Assembly: GCF_020131355.1 (NCBI RefSeq)
Contig: NZ_JAHLEL010000040.1
Coordinates: 1 to 64,000, forward strand
Length of the DNA stretch: 64,000 nt
Direction: 5' to 3'
From: Pseudonocardia sp. ICBG1293
Lineage (GTDB): Bacteria; Actinomycetota; Actinomycetes; Mycobacteriales; Pseudonocardiaceae
The notes below the pieces were generated by a model, which had not been told where the DNA came from, did not search any database, and worked only from the letters and a program-made list of their open reading frames with translations. The position numbers were made by a program, and so were the translations under genes. Numbering within the stretch: the first letter of the stretch is position 1; each line of letters begins with the position of its first letter. Positions 1 through 8,509 of the stretch are shown piece after piece.

Positions 1-839
1 GGGCGTTCGCGCTGTCCGAGCCGCACGGCGGGTCCGACGTCGCGGGCGGGCTGGAGACCACCGCCCGCCGTGAGGGCGAGGGCGACGACGCGGTGTGGGT
101 GATCGACGGCGTGCGAAGCGCTGGATCGGCAACGGCCACCTTCGCCGACCTGGTGGTCGTGTGGGCCCGCGACGTGACGACGACGACCCCACCGGCGGCC
201 CGGTGAAGGGGTTCGTCGTCCGAGAAGGACATGCCCGGGTTCACCGCGACGAAGATGGAGGGCAGCTCGCGCTGCGCTCCGTGCAGAACGCCGACCTGGC
301 CTTTCTCCGGGGTGCGGGTGCCGGAGGCGAACCGGCTGCCCGGCGCGGAGTCCTTCCGCGACACCAACCGGGTGCTGCGGGTGACCCGCGGCGGCGTCGC
401 CTGGAACGCGGTCGGCGCGATGGCCGGGGTGTACGAGCTGGCCCGCGACTACGCGCGTCGAGCGCGTCCAGTTCGGGCAGCCCATCGCGTCGTTCCAGCT
501 GGTGCAGGACCACCTGGTGTCGATCCTGGGCGACGTCGTCGCCTCGCTCGGGATGGCGGTCAGGGTCGCGCAGATGCAGGACGACGGCACCTTCCGCGAC
601 GAGCAGGCCGCCCTGGCACAAGCGACACGGGCGACGATCATGCTGCGGGACGCCGTCGCCCGGGCCGCGAGGTGTTCGGCGGCACGGCATCCTGCTGGAG
701 AACAAGGTCGGCCGGTTCTTCAACGACGCCGAGGCGCTCTACTCCTACGAGGGCACCAAGGAGATCAACACCCTGGGTCGTCGGGCGTGCGGTCACCGGG
801 GTCGGGGCGTTCGTCGGGCGGCGGCCCGCGAAGGACTGA
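1..839 (+). pseudogene. acyl-CoA dehydrogenase (glutaryl-CoA dehydrogenase-like), 5' partial and frameshifted
   Basis: Pieces of an acyl-CoA dehydrogenase can be read in order across all three plus frames: ALSEPHGGSDV near base 10, GFTATKMEG near 235, RVQFGQPIASFQLVQDHL near 460-520, and the C-terminal FFNDAEALYSYEGTKEINTL segment ending in GRRPAKD and TGA at 837-839. The family oxidises acyl-CoA with FAD; the YEGT segment holds the position of the usual catalytic glutamate. At least eight single-base shifts are needed to join the pieces, so either the gene is dead or this part of the sequence is unreliable. The N-terminus lies outside the window. The family call is firm; the substrate is not known. 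Confidence 0.75.
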
Positions 840-1651
840 GCACGGCGAGCGCGTCGCGCAGCGCACGCAGCCCGGTGACGGTGGGGTCGTCGCCGGGCAG
901 CGCGCGCAGGTGGGCCTCGACGCACTCGGTGTGGAAGCCCGGCCAGGTGTCGTCGGTGAGAGCAGCGACCAGGCCACGACCCGCTCCCCGACCGGGCCGG
1001 TGCCCCAGGCCAGCGCCGCCGGTCGCGAGCCCGGCGTGCGGGCCGTCGTAGGAGGCGGACGGCGGCCTCGTTGCGACCGATCCCCCCCGGTCCGCAGCGT
1101 GTGCAGGAACCGGACCGGGAACAGCACGGTCTTGGTGACCGCCGGACGCGCCGAGCGCCAGCAGCGCCGCAGGGTCGGCGACGCCGGCGAGCCAGTGGTC
1201 GTCGACCCGGTCGACCAGGAACTGCGCGGATCCGCGGACCAGCTCGTCGTGGGTGGGGCGCACGGCACCGTCGCGGACGTCGGTGCCGTGACGCAGCACC
1301 CCGGAGTCGAGCAGGTCGAGCGCCGGTCCACGGCGGGGAGCGGGACGGTCGGCCACCGGGGCCGTGGCGCACCGTCGCGGGGTCCGCCCAGAACACCGAG
1401 AGCCGCTCGGCGAGGCCGTCGGTGCCCGCGGCGGCGTCCGGGCGGCGGCGACGACGTCGTGCACCCGCGAGGCGGTGCCGGGCGGTCCCCCGCAGCACCA
1501 GGGCCAGGTCGACGTCACTGACGGCGGGGGCGAACCCACCGTGCGCGAGGCTGCCGAGCGTGTAGGCCGCCACCAGCTCCCCGGAGAACCTCCGGCGGGC
1601 CGCCGCGGTCGCCGCGGCCAGCACCGCCTCGCCCCGCTCGTCGACCGCCAC
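793..1651 (-). pseudogene. nucleotidyltransferase-domain protein, frameshifted
   Basis: The minus strand from a GTG at 1651 reads MAVDERGEAVLAAAT and then GSLAHGGFAPAVSDVDLALVL. This is the GS-x(n)-SDxDL metal-binding signature of the nucleotidyltransferase superfamily, which includes antibiotic adenylyltransferases and MNT-type toxins or antitoxins. Later blocks (LLDSGVLRHGTDVRDGAVRPTHDELVRG, then LFPVRFLHTLRTG, then TGLRALRDALAVLS) lie in different minus frames, so several frameshifts separate them. The 3' end converges on and overlaps the acyl-CoA dehydrogenase end. The layout resembles aminoglycoside-adenylyltransferase-like proteins of about 260-280 residues with a C-terminal helical domain, but no drug specificity can be read. 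Confidence 0.55.
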
Positions 1652-1748
1652 CCGCCCAGCGTGCCACGCCCGGCGCCGCGACGACCGCCCGGACCGACCG
1701 CAACGCCCTCCCGCCCCACCACGGGTTGCGCACGTCCGGTTGCCGGGG

Positions 1749-2091
1749 ATGATCTCCGACGTGCTCTACATCGGACCGGTGGAGATACCCGGGTCGGACG
1801 ACCACGAGGGGTTCGTCAGCGCGGACACCGCGGACGGCCCGCGCGAACGGGGATCTGGACCGACGTGCGCCGCGGCCGGGCCACGGCCTACCGCGCCGCC
1901 TGCGAGTGCGGCTGGCGCGGCGAGGTGAGCTTCGCCCGGACCCGGGTGGCCACGACGCGGCGCTGCACGCGTTCGTGGACCACCACTTCGCGCCGGTCAC
2001 CGGGGCGCACGGCCTGGACCCGGCACGGCACTTCCTCCCGCCCTGGGCCGCCACCGTCTCGGGACACGCACCGGCACCCGTGATGGCCTGA
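1749..2091 (+). pseudogene. small hypothetical protein, frameshifted
   Basis: An ATG at 1749 (or TTG at 1740) opens MISDVLYIGPVEIPG. The coherent continuation moves to another frame (TAYRAACECGWRGEV) and then a third (HAFVDHHFAPVTGAHGLDPARHFLPPW, stop at 2089-2091). The product would be about 110 residues with one CECGW motif that could be part of a metal site. I do not recognise the family. It shares the frameshift density of all genes in the first 4.2 kb. Confidence 0.4.
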
Positions 2092-2137
2092 GCGAGGGGG
2101 TCCTGCACCGGCGGCCGGTTGTCGGCAGACTACGGAC

Positions 2138-2528
2138 ATGTCCCCCCACACCGCCACGCCGCCCCACGACGCCACCCGGTCCACCCCCGTCCGGCCCTGC
2201 GGTGCTCGCGACGGCGTCCGTGGTCGTCCTGGCCTGGCAGTTCGTGACCGCCGCGGGGCTGTTCACCGGTGGTGCCGTCGGCCGCACGGCGTCGGCGCGA
2301 TCGTGCTCCACGTGGTCACGGGCTGGCCACGGCGGCCGCGGTGTGGCTGCGGGTGGTCACCGGCGGGCCGTGGTGGCCGACGGTCCTGGCCGCCGCGGTC
2401 TTCGCGACTTCACCTGCCAGGCGTGGTTCGGCGAGATCCCGGGCCTGATCGTGCACGTGCCCGGCGCGATGGCACTGGTCGCAGGGTCGGTCTGGCTCAC
2501 CGCCTGGTCCTTCCTCCGGGCCCGCTGA
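2138..2528 (+). pseudogene. small multi-pass membrane protein, frameshifted
   Basis: The protein starts MSPHTATPPHDATRS at 2138. The hydrophobic stretches VLATASVVVLAWQFVTAAGLF, VGAIVLHVVTGLATAAAVWL and IPGLIVHVPGAMALVAGSVWLTAWSFL appear one after another in different plus frames, ending at a TGA at 2526-2528. Joined, they give roughly 130 residues with about four membrane segments. This is typical of uncharacterised actinobacterial integral membrane proteins. About three frameshifts are needed. No function can be inferred. Confidence 0.45.
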
Positions 2529-2543
2529 GCAGCACGGACACTC

Positions 2544-2563
2544 CGGGTGACGCGGGTCACCCG
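2544..2563. promoter_or_regulatory. inverted repeat CGGGTGA-N6-TCACCCG
   Basis: Perfect 7-bp arms separated by six bases lie about 180 bp upstream of the polyprenyl synthetase start, and a related half-site (CGGGTCACCC) follows near 2626-2635. The spacing suits a dimeric repressor or activator site for the carotenoid-type genes. No matching regulator gene is adjacent, so the role is inferred. Confidence 0.3.
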
Positions 2564-2745
2564 ATCCGCCCGGGACGTCCGTCCGAACCCGACCGGGGCG
2601 GTCCGTCCGATTCGGCGCGCGCGATCCGGGTCACCCCCATACCCTCGAAAGGACCCGGCCCGGCGGTGCCCTCGGCCCCCGGCGGGGTCCGGACGCCGGC
2701 GTCCGGCCGCTCACCACCCCAGGCGACCCGACGGGAGGCCGCGCG

Positions 2746-3865
2746 ATGTTCGTGGAGACCGGGCAGGCCCAGCGACTCGAGCACGTCCCCACCCACCCGG
2801 ACTGGGGTCGCGGAGATCCGCGGCCGGGTACGGACGCACGTCGACGAGACCGTGCGCCACGACGCTGCACCGAGCACGTGCACACGATGCGCGGTGCGGA
2901 CTTCGTCTCCGGGGTCCTGACCGACTTCGTCGGCCGCGGGAAGTACCTGCGGTCGATGTTCGGCTACTGGGATGGGGGCCGCCGCCCCGGACTCCCCCGC
3001 CGCGCTGGCCGCGGTGTCCGGGCTGGAGCTGCTGCACGCCTTCGCCCTGCTCCGGACGACGTCATGGACCGCTCCGGGCTGCGTCGCGGCCGCCCGACGG
3101 TGCACGTCCAGCTCGCGTCGTGGCACCGGGGCCAGGGCATGTCGGGCAGCGCGGACCGGTTCGGCGAGTCCGGCGCGGTGCTGCTCGGTGACCTGTGCCT
3201 GGTGTGGGCCGAGCAGGCGATGCGCGAGAGCGGGCTCCCGCACACCGTGCTCGACCGCGGCTGGCCGCGCTACGACGCGATGCGCTCCGAGCTGGCCGTC
3301 GGCCAGTTCGCCGACCTGCTCAACGAGGCCCGCCGCGTCCCCACCCTCGACGAGGTGATGGACGTGCTGCGCCGCAAGTCCGCAACTACACCGTGCGGCG
3401 CCCGCTGGAGCTCGGTGCGGCCATGGCCGGGGCCGGGCCGGACCTGCTGCGCGTGCTCGGCGACTACGGCACGATGATCGGCGAGGCGTTCCAGATGCAG
3501 CGACGACGTGCCTCGGTGTCTTCGGGACCGACGCAACCGGCAAGTCCGCGGGTGACGACCTCGCCGAGCGCAAGGCCACCAGCCTGGTCGTCCTCGCGCG
3601 CGAGGTCGCCGGACCGGCCACCGGGGCACCCTCGACGCGCTGCTGCACGGTTCCGACGAGGCCGACGGACCGGTCGACGTCGCCGCGGCGCGGGTGGCGA
3701 TCGAGTCCACCGGCCGCCCGGCGCCGCATCGAGGAGCTCATCGGCACCCGGGTCCAGGGCGCGCTGCGGCTCGTCGACGGTGCGGTCGCCGACGGGATCC
3801 TGGGCGACGACGTCGCCGCGGTGCTGCGCGCCATGGCCGTGCGCTGCGCCGACCGGACCTCCTGA
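2746..3865 (+). pseudogene. crtE: polyprenyl (geranylgeranyl-type) diphosphate synthase, frameshifted
   Basis: Isoprenyl diphosphate synthases condense isopentenyl diphosphate with an allylic diphosphate using two Asp-rich motifs. Here the first motif region reads DDVMDRSGLRRG near 3057, followed by GDLCLVWAEQAM and LAVGQFADLLNEA. The second region is GEAFQMQRDDVLGVFG near 3480, and the end is AVLRAMAVRCADRTS with TGA at 3863-3865. The GRGKYLRSMFGYW segment near 2935 fits the GKRxRP position, in degenerate form. The segments need about six frame changes to join. Its place just upstream of a methyltransferase and a carotenoid oxidoreductase suggests a CrtE role, supplying geranylgeranyl diphosphate. 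The symbol is by context. Confidence 0.7.
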
Positions 3866-3949
3866 CCGGGATGCCCCGGCGAGTGGTTGTGGCACAACCG
3901 GATCCGACCCGGCGCGCCGAGCTCCGCGCCCGGTCCTAGGCTCGCGGAC

Positions 3950-4709
3950 ATGGTCGACCGTTCCCCGTCACGTCCCCGCCGTCCCGGAACCGTCGGCCGT
4001 GCGGGCCTGCCCCGCGAGCAGGTCCCCTCGCACTTCGACGACGGCGCGGCCGACTACGACCGCCTGGTCGGCATGAACCCGGGCTACCACGACCACCTGC
4101 GCGCCTCCGCGGCCCGGATGCGGCTGCCCCGCGACGGCGCCGGGCTGCGCCTGCTCGACGCGGGCTGCGGCACGGGGGCCCTCCACCGCGGCACTGCTCG
4201 GGGTCGCCCCGCGCGCCGAGATCGTCGCCGTCGACGCCTCGGCCGGGATGCTGGAGCGGGCCCGGACCAAGCCGTGGCCCGCGTCGGTCCGCTTCGTGCA
4301 CTCCACCGCCGAGGCACTCGCCGAGAACGGCGTCGACGGCCCGTTCGACGGGATCCTCGCCGCCTACCTGCTGCGCAACCTCGACGACCCGGACGCCCAG
4401 CTGCGCCGCTTCCACGACCTGCTGCGCCCCGGCGGGGTGCTCGCCCTGCACGAGTACTCGGTCGCCGACTCGCCGCGGGCGCGGCTGTCCTGGCACGCCG
4501 TCTGCTGGGGGATCATCGTGCCGCTGGGCCGGATGACGACCGGTGAGACCGCGTTGTACCGGCACCTGTGGCGCAGCGTGAACACCTTCGACGGGATCGG
4601 CCGCCTGCGCGACCGGGTGCGTACCGCCGGGTTCGACGCCGTGCACTCCGAGACCATGACCGGGTGGCAGAACGGTGTCGTGCACACCGTGCTCGGGACC
4701 CGGTCGTGA
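3950..4709 (+). pseudogene. SAM-dependent methyltransferase (class I), single frameshift
   Basis: From the ATG at 3950 the protein has an FDDGAADYDRLVG start and the SAM-binding motif LLDAGCGTGA. A frame change near 4180-4190 precedes VDASAGMLERARTKPW, and the later motifs LLRNLDDPDAQLRRFHDLLRPGG and GWQNGVVHTVLG follow. About 253 residues result after correction, close to UbiE/MenG-like and CrtT-like methyltransferases. Its stop (4707-4709) overlaps the GTG of the next gene. In aromatic-carotenoid clusters a methyltransferase sits beside CrtU, so a carotenoid-modifying role is likely but not shown. This is the least damaged gene of the frameshifted block. Confidence 0.65.
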
Positions 4710-6298
4710 CCGCCCGGCCGACCGACCAGCGGCGCGTCCGCCACGAGCCGGCCGGGGGTCTCGGCGACGCCGGGCAGCGGGGGCGGCGGCCGCACGTGAT
4801 CGTCGTCGGCGGCGGCATCGCCGGTCTGGCCGCGGCGACCGGGCTGGCCGAACGCGGCGTCGTGGTCGAGGTGTGCGAGCGCGAGCCCTACCTGGGCGGG
4901 CGGGTCGGTGGCTGGTCGGAGATGCTGCCCGACGGCACGCCGGTCTCCATGAGCCGCGGCTTCCACGCCTTCTTCCGCCAGTACTACAACCTGCGGGCGC
5001 TGCTGCGCCGCGGTGATCCCGGCCTGGAGCGGCTCGTGCCGCTGGAGGACTACCCGCTGGTAGACGCCCAGGGCCGCCGCGACACCTTCCGCGGGCTGCC
5101 GCGCACGCCCCCCTGGAACGCGCTGCTGTTCGCGCTGCGCAGCCCCACCTTCCGTCCGTCGGACCTGGTGCGGCTCGACGCCCGCGCCGCCGCGCCGCTG
5201 GCCGCGGTCAGCGTGCCCGGCATCTACGAGGCGATCGACCACCTCGACGCGCAGAGCTTCGTCGAGTCGATCAACTTCCCGCCGGCGGCCCGGCACCTCG
5301 CGTTCGAGGTGTTCTCGCGCAGCTTCTTCGCACCGCCGTCGACGATGTCGGCCGCCGAGCTGGCGACGATGTTCCACATCTACTTCCTCGGCTCGTCCGA
5401 GGGCCTGATGTTCGACGTGCCCGACGCCGGTTTCGACACCGCGCTGTGGGAGCCGCTGCGCCACTACCTGACCGCCCGTGGCGTCACCTTCCGGACCGGG
5501 GTGACCGTGTCCTCGGTGGACCGTGTCGGCAGTGGACGGTTCCACGTGAATCATGACGGGGGCGGGAGCGGGGCCGACGCCGTCGTCCTGGCCCCCGACG
5601 TGCGGGGACTGCGCGACATCGTCGCCGCCTCCCCCGGGCTGGGCGACCCCGCGTCCGCCGTGGACGGACCGGACGCGCTCGCCCGCTGGCGCGACGACGT
5701 CGCCGCCCTGGGCAGCGCGCCACCGTTCCTCGTGCAGCGGCTCTGGCTCGACCGGCCCGTCGACGCCGCCCGGCCGCCGTTCCTCGGCACCGGCGGGCTC
5801 GACCCGCTCGACAACGTCTCGGTGCTCGACCGCTACGAGCGCGACGCCGCGGGCTGGGCCGCCCGGCACGGCGGGTCCGTCGTGGAGCTGCACGCCTACT
5901 CGGCCACCCCGCCGCCGGGCGTCGACGACGACAGCTGGACCGCCGAGCTGCGCCGGCGCGCCGTCGCCCGGCTGCACGAGCTCTATCCGGAGACCGCGGC
6001 CGCCCGGGTCGTCGGCGAGCTGGTGCAGTGGCGGGCCGACTGCCCGATGTTCGGCGTGGGCGACTTCGCGCGGCGGCCCACCGTCGCCACCCCGGTCGAC
6101 GGCCTGGTGCTGGCCGGCGACGGCATCCGGATCGATCTGCCGGTGGCCCTGATGGAGCGCGCCGCGAGCACCGGCTGGCAGGCGGCGAACCGGCTGCTCG
6201 CCGGCTGGGGCCTGGCCGGCCACCCCCTCGAGACCGTCCCCACCAGCGGCCGCCTCGGCCCGCTGCGGCGCGCCGCCGAGTACGCGATGCGCACCTGA
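4706..6298 (+). CDS. FAD-dependent oxidoreductase, carotenoid desaturase/CrtU-like
   Basis: This 530-residue flavoprotein has a dinucleotide-binding motif VVGGGIAGLAAA at residues 33-44, an ELxxR-like CEREPYLGGRVGG segment and a C-terminal FAD motif VDGLVLAGDGIRIDLPV. These match amine-oxidase-fold carotenoid desaturases, particularly the CrtU group that desaturates and methylates beta-rings to aromatic end groups. I chose GTG 4706 because it overlaps the preceding stop (GTGA), keeps the Rossmann motif near the N-terminus and removes an improbable long leader. The open frame extends further upstream, but only over the methyltransferase. The gene is intact, unlike those before it. Neighbours (prenyl synthase, methyltransferase, Rieske protein) support a carotenoid operon; no phytoene synthase is visible here. 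Confidence 0.75.
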   Translation: MTARPTDQRRVRHEPAGGLGDAGQRGRRPHVIVVGGGIAGLAAATGLAERGVVVEVCEREPYLGGRVGGWSEMLPDGTPVSMSRGFHAFFRQYYNLRALLRRGDPGLERLVPLEDYPLVDAQGRRDTFRGLPRTPPWNALLFALRSPTFRPSDLVRLDARAAAPLAAVSVPGIYEAIDHLDAQSFVESINFPPAARHLAFEVFSRSFFAPPSTMSAAELATMFHIYFLGSSEGLMFDVPDAGFDTALWEPLRHYLTARGVTFRTGVTVSSVDRVGSGRFHVNHDGGGSGADAVVLAPDVRGLRDIVAASPGLGDPASAVDGPDALARWRDDVAALGSAPPFLVQRLWLDRPVDAARPPFLGTGGLDPLDNVSVLDRYERDAAGWAARHGGSVVELHAYSATPPPGVDDDSWTAELRRRAVARLHELYPETAAARVVGELVQWRADCPMFGVGDFARRPTVATPVDGLVLAGDGIRIDLPVALMERAASTGWQAANRLLAGWGLAGHPLETVPTSGRLGPLRRAAEYAMRT

Positions 6299-6318
6299 CA
6301 CCCGTCGAAGGACACGCC

Positions 6319-7326
6319 ATGACCCTGCTCTCCCGCCTCACCGGGCACTGGCCGGCCCACTGGCCGCTGCAGCCGCTGCCGTCGCAGAAGTGGGCCGCGC
6401 AGAAGCCGACCTACGCCGGCGCGGACCCCAAGCTGATCTCCGCGGCGCTGGAGCGGGCGCAGGCCCGCCCGTCGGGGAACTGGTTCGTGCTCGCCGCGAG
6501 CCGGGAGGTCCGCGGCGACCGGCCGCTCGGCGTCGGGATCGGCGGGATCGAGCTCGTCGCCTGGCGGGAGGAGGACGGCACGGTCCGGGTCGGCCCCGGC
6601 GCCTGCCCGCACCTGGGCGCACCGATGGCGCTGGCCGCCCTCGACTGCGGCGAGCTGGTGTGCCGCTGGCACGGGTTGCGGCTGGGCGCGCGGTCCGGTC
6701 CCGGCTGGGCGGTGCTCCCGGTCCACGACGACGGCGTGCTGGTCTGGGTGCGGCTCGACGACCTCGGTGGCGAGGAGCCGACCGACGCCCCGGTCGTGCC
6801 CGCCCGCCCGGCCGGCACGGTGCTCGACGCCGTGACCACGCTGACCGGGGTGTGCGAGCCGGAGGACATCGTCGCCAACCGGCTCGACCCGTGGCACGGT
6901 GCCTGGTTCCACCCGTACTCGTTCCAGAAGCTGACCGTGACCTCCGCTCCCGCCGTCACCGACGTGCCGCCCGAGGAGGACCGCTTCCTGGTCACCGTCA
7001 CGTTCAAGGTCGGGCCGGGACTCGGCGTCCCGGTGCGGGCGGAGTTCGTCTGCCCGGAACCGCGGACGGTGGTGATGCGCATCGTGGAGGGCGAGGGCGT
7101 CGGCTCGGTGGTCGAGACCCACGCGACCCCACGCGGCACCGACCGCGACGGACGGCCCCGCACGGCGGTGATCGAGGCCGTCGTCGCCGGGTCGGACCGG
7201 CCCGGGTTCGCCGTGGCCTCCCGGCTCGCCCCGGCGCTGCGCCCGGCGATGGCGGCGGCCGCGACCCGGCTGTGGCGCGACGACCTCGACTACGCCGAGC
7301 GCCGCTACGCGATGCGCACCCGCTGA
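6319..7326 (+). CDS. Rieske [2Fe-2S] protein of the DUF5914/carotenoid-associated type
   Basis: The 335-residue protein holds a Rieske cluster signature C96-P-H98 and C115-x-x-H118, spaced as in ring-hydroxylating oxygenases. A second domain contains CEPEDIVANRLDPWHGAWFHPYSF. In mononuclear-iron oxygenases that region would hold a His-His-Asp/Glu triad; here NRLDPWHGAWFHP supplies D, H and H, so an oxygenase is possible. Proteins of this kind are recurrently encoded beside actinobacterial carotenoid genes (family knowledge). It follows the CrtU-like gene after 20 bp, in the same operon. An electron donor is not encoded nearby. The reaction is unknown; a carotenoid end-group hydroxylation would be a reasonable guess only. 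Confidence 0.7.
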   Translation: MTLLSRLTGHWPAHWPLQPLPSQKWAAQKPTYAGADPKLISAALERAQARPSGNWFVLAASREVRGDRPLGVGIGGIELVAWREEDGTVRVGPGACPHLGAPMALAALDCGELVCRWHGLRLGARSGPGWAVLPVHDDGVLVWVRLDDLGGEEPTDAPVVPARPAGTVLDAVTTLTGVCEPEDIVANRLDPWHGAWFHPYSFQKLTVTSAPAVTDVPPEEDRFLVTVTFKVGPGLGVPVRAEFVCPEPRTVVMRIVEGEGVGSVVETHATPRGTDRDGRPRTAVIEAVVAGSDRPGFAVASRLAPALRPAMAAAATRLWRDDLDYAERRYAMRTR

Positions 7327-7357
7327 ACGGACGGGGCCGGGCCGGGCCACGGGCCGG

Positions 7358-8389
7358 TCAGGCCACCGGCAGCCCGGCCGGGCCGGCCTGGCGCAGCGCC
7401 CGCGGCGGTATCCCGAACCAGCGCCGGGAGGCGCGCGACAGCGCCGACTGCTCCGCCAGCCCGACCATGGCCGCGACCTGGGTGAAGGGCAGGTCGGTGC
7501 GCACGATGAGCCGCTCGGCGGTGTCGCGGCGGGCGCCGTCGACGACCTGCTCGAAGGTCGTGCCCTCTCCCGCCAGGTGCCGCTGCAGGGTGCGGGGGTG
7601 CACCCGCAGCAGCCGGGCGACCGAGCCGATGCGCACCGGCCCCGACCCGAGCGACCGCTCCACGGCGGCCCGGACCCGGTCGGTGACGGTGCGCCCCGGC
7701 CGGTCGAAGTGGGTCGCCAGGTACTCGATCGCGATGGCGCGCACCGTCTCGTCGCCGCCGGCCAGCGGGCGTCGCACCAGGTCGGCGGGAACCCGCAGCA
7801 CCGCCGCGGGCCGGTCGAACCGGACGTCGGTGCCGAAGAACTCCCGGAACCGGTCCGCGTCGGCGGGAGCGGGATGCGGCAGGTGCACCGACCGCAGCCC
7901 GTAGGGCCCGCCGGACAGCAGCCCGACGATCCGGTGCAGCACCCCCACCCCCAGGTCGGCGACCTGGGGCGGCAGCGGGTCGGTGCTGCCGTACTCCAGC
8001 CCGGTCACGCCGGTGCCGCCCTCCGGGTCGGCCACGGCCCCGATCGTCAGCGCGGGGCTGTGCACGTAGAGGTAGCGCGAGGCGCAGTCGAGCGCGTCGC
8101 CGAGGGTCGCCGAGTTCTGCACGGCGACGGCGAGCGGCCCGAGGATCTCCGGGCCCTGCCGCTGGGCGAGCCGCAGGCCCAGGTCCCCGCAGCCGACCTC
8201 GGCGGCCGCGGTCTCCAGCACCCGGGCCACCGAGCGGGTCGGGACCAGCGCGTCCGGGTCGTTCCCCTCGACGGCGTCGATCGGGATCCGGAACCGTGCG
8301 AACAGCCCGACCCCGTCGCCGCCCAGCTCGTCGACCAGCGCGGCCAGCCCCCGCAACGCCCTCGCCCGGGTGAGTGATCCGGTACCCAT
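7358..8389 (-). CDS. AraC-family transcriptional regulator, VirS-like
   Basis: This 343-residue regulator has an N-terminal arabinose-binding-like sensor domain (about residues 15-200) and a C-terminal AraC DNA-binding domain (about 235-330). The latter contains the two helix-turn-helix segments IGSVARLLRVHPRTLQRHL and FTQVAAMVGLAEQSALSRA. It starts at ATG 8389 and is divergent from the monooxygenase gene with 120 bp between. The same arrangement is seen for virS and mymA in Mycobacterium tuberculosis, where VirS activates the divergent operon. A similar activating role is inferred. Its ligand is unknown. Confidence 0.85.
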   Translation of the reverse strand: MGTGSLTRARALRGLAALVDELGGDGVGLFARFRIPIDAVEGNDPDALVPTRSVARVLETAAAEVGCGDLGLRLAQRQGPEILGPLAVAVQNSATLGDALDCASRYLYVHSPALTIGAVADPEGGTGVTGLEYGSTDPLPPQVADLGVGVLHRIVGLLSGGPYGLRSVHLPHPAPADADRFREFFGTDVRFDRPAAVLRVPADLVRRPLAGGDETVRAIAIEYLATHFDRPGRTVTDRVRAAVERSLGSGPVRIGSVARLLRVHPRTLQRHLAGEGTTFEQVVDGARRDTAERLIVRTDLPFTQVAAMVGLAEQSALSRASRRWFGIPPRALRQAGPAGLPVA

Positions 8390-8416
8390 GTCGCACGAGG
8401 GTAAGTTGTTGTCGCG

Positions 8417-8434
8417 CGGAGTCAAGTTACTCCG
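8417..8434. promoter_or_regulatory. inverted repeat CGGAGT-N6-ACTCCG in divergent promoter region
   Basis: A perfect 6-bp inverted repeat lies 27 bp upstream of the AraC regulator start and 75 bp upstream of the monooxygenase start. The flanking AAGTT-type repeats (TAAGTTG near 8402, TCAAGTTAC near 8422) are AT-richer than the surroundings. It is a plausible site for the adjacent regulator or overlapping promoters. No transcription start can be fixed. Confidence 0.35.
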
Positions 8435-8509
8435 GGTAGGTTCGGTGCAGACTGGACCCCGGTCGACACAGAGGTAGTCAGCGCGGACGCGCCCGATGAG
8501 GAGGACCAC

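Noticed and set aside
793..1651. Aminoglycoside resistance gene
   Set aside because: Only the general nucleotidyltransferase signature is seen and the frame is broken; drug specificity is not supported.
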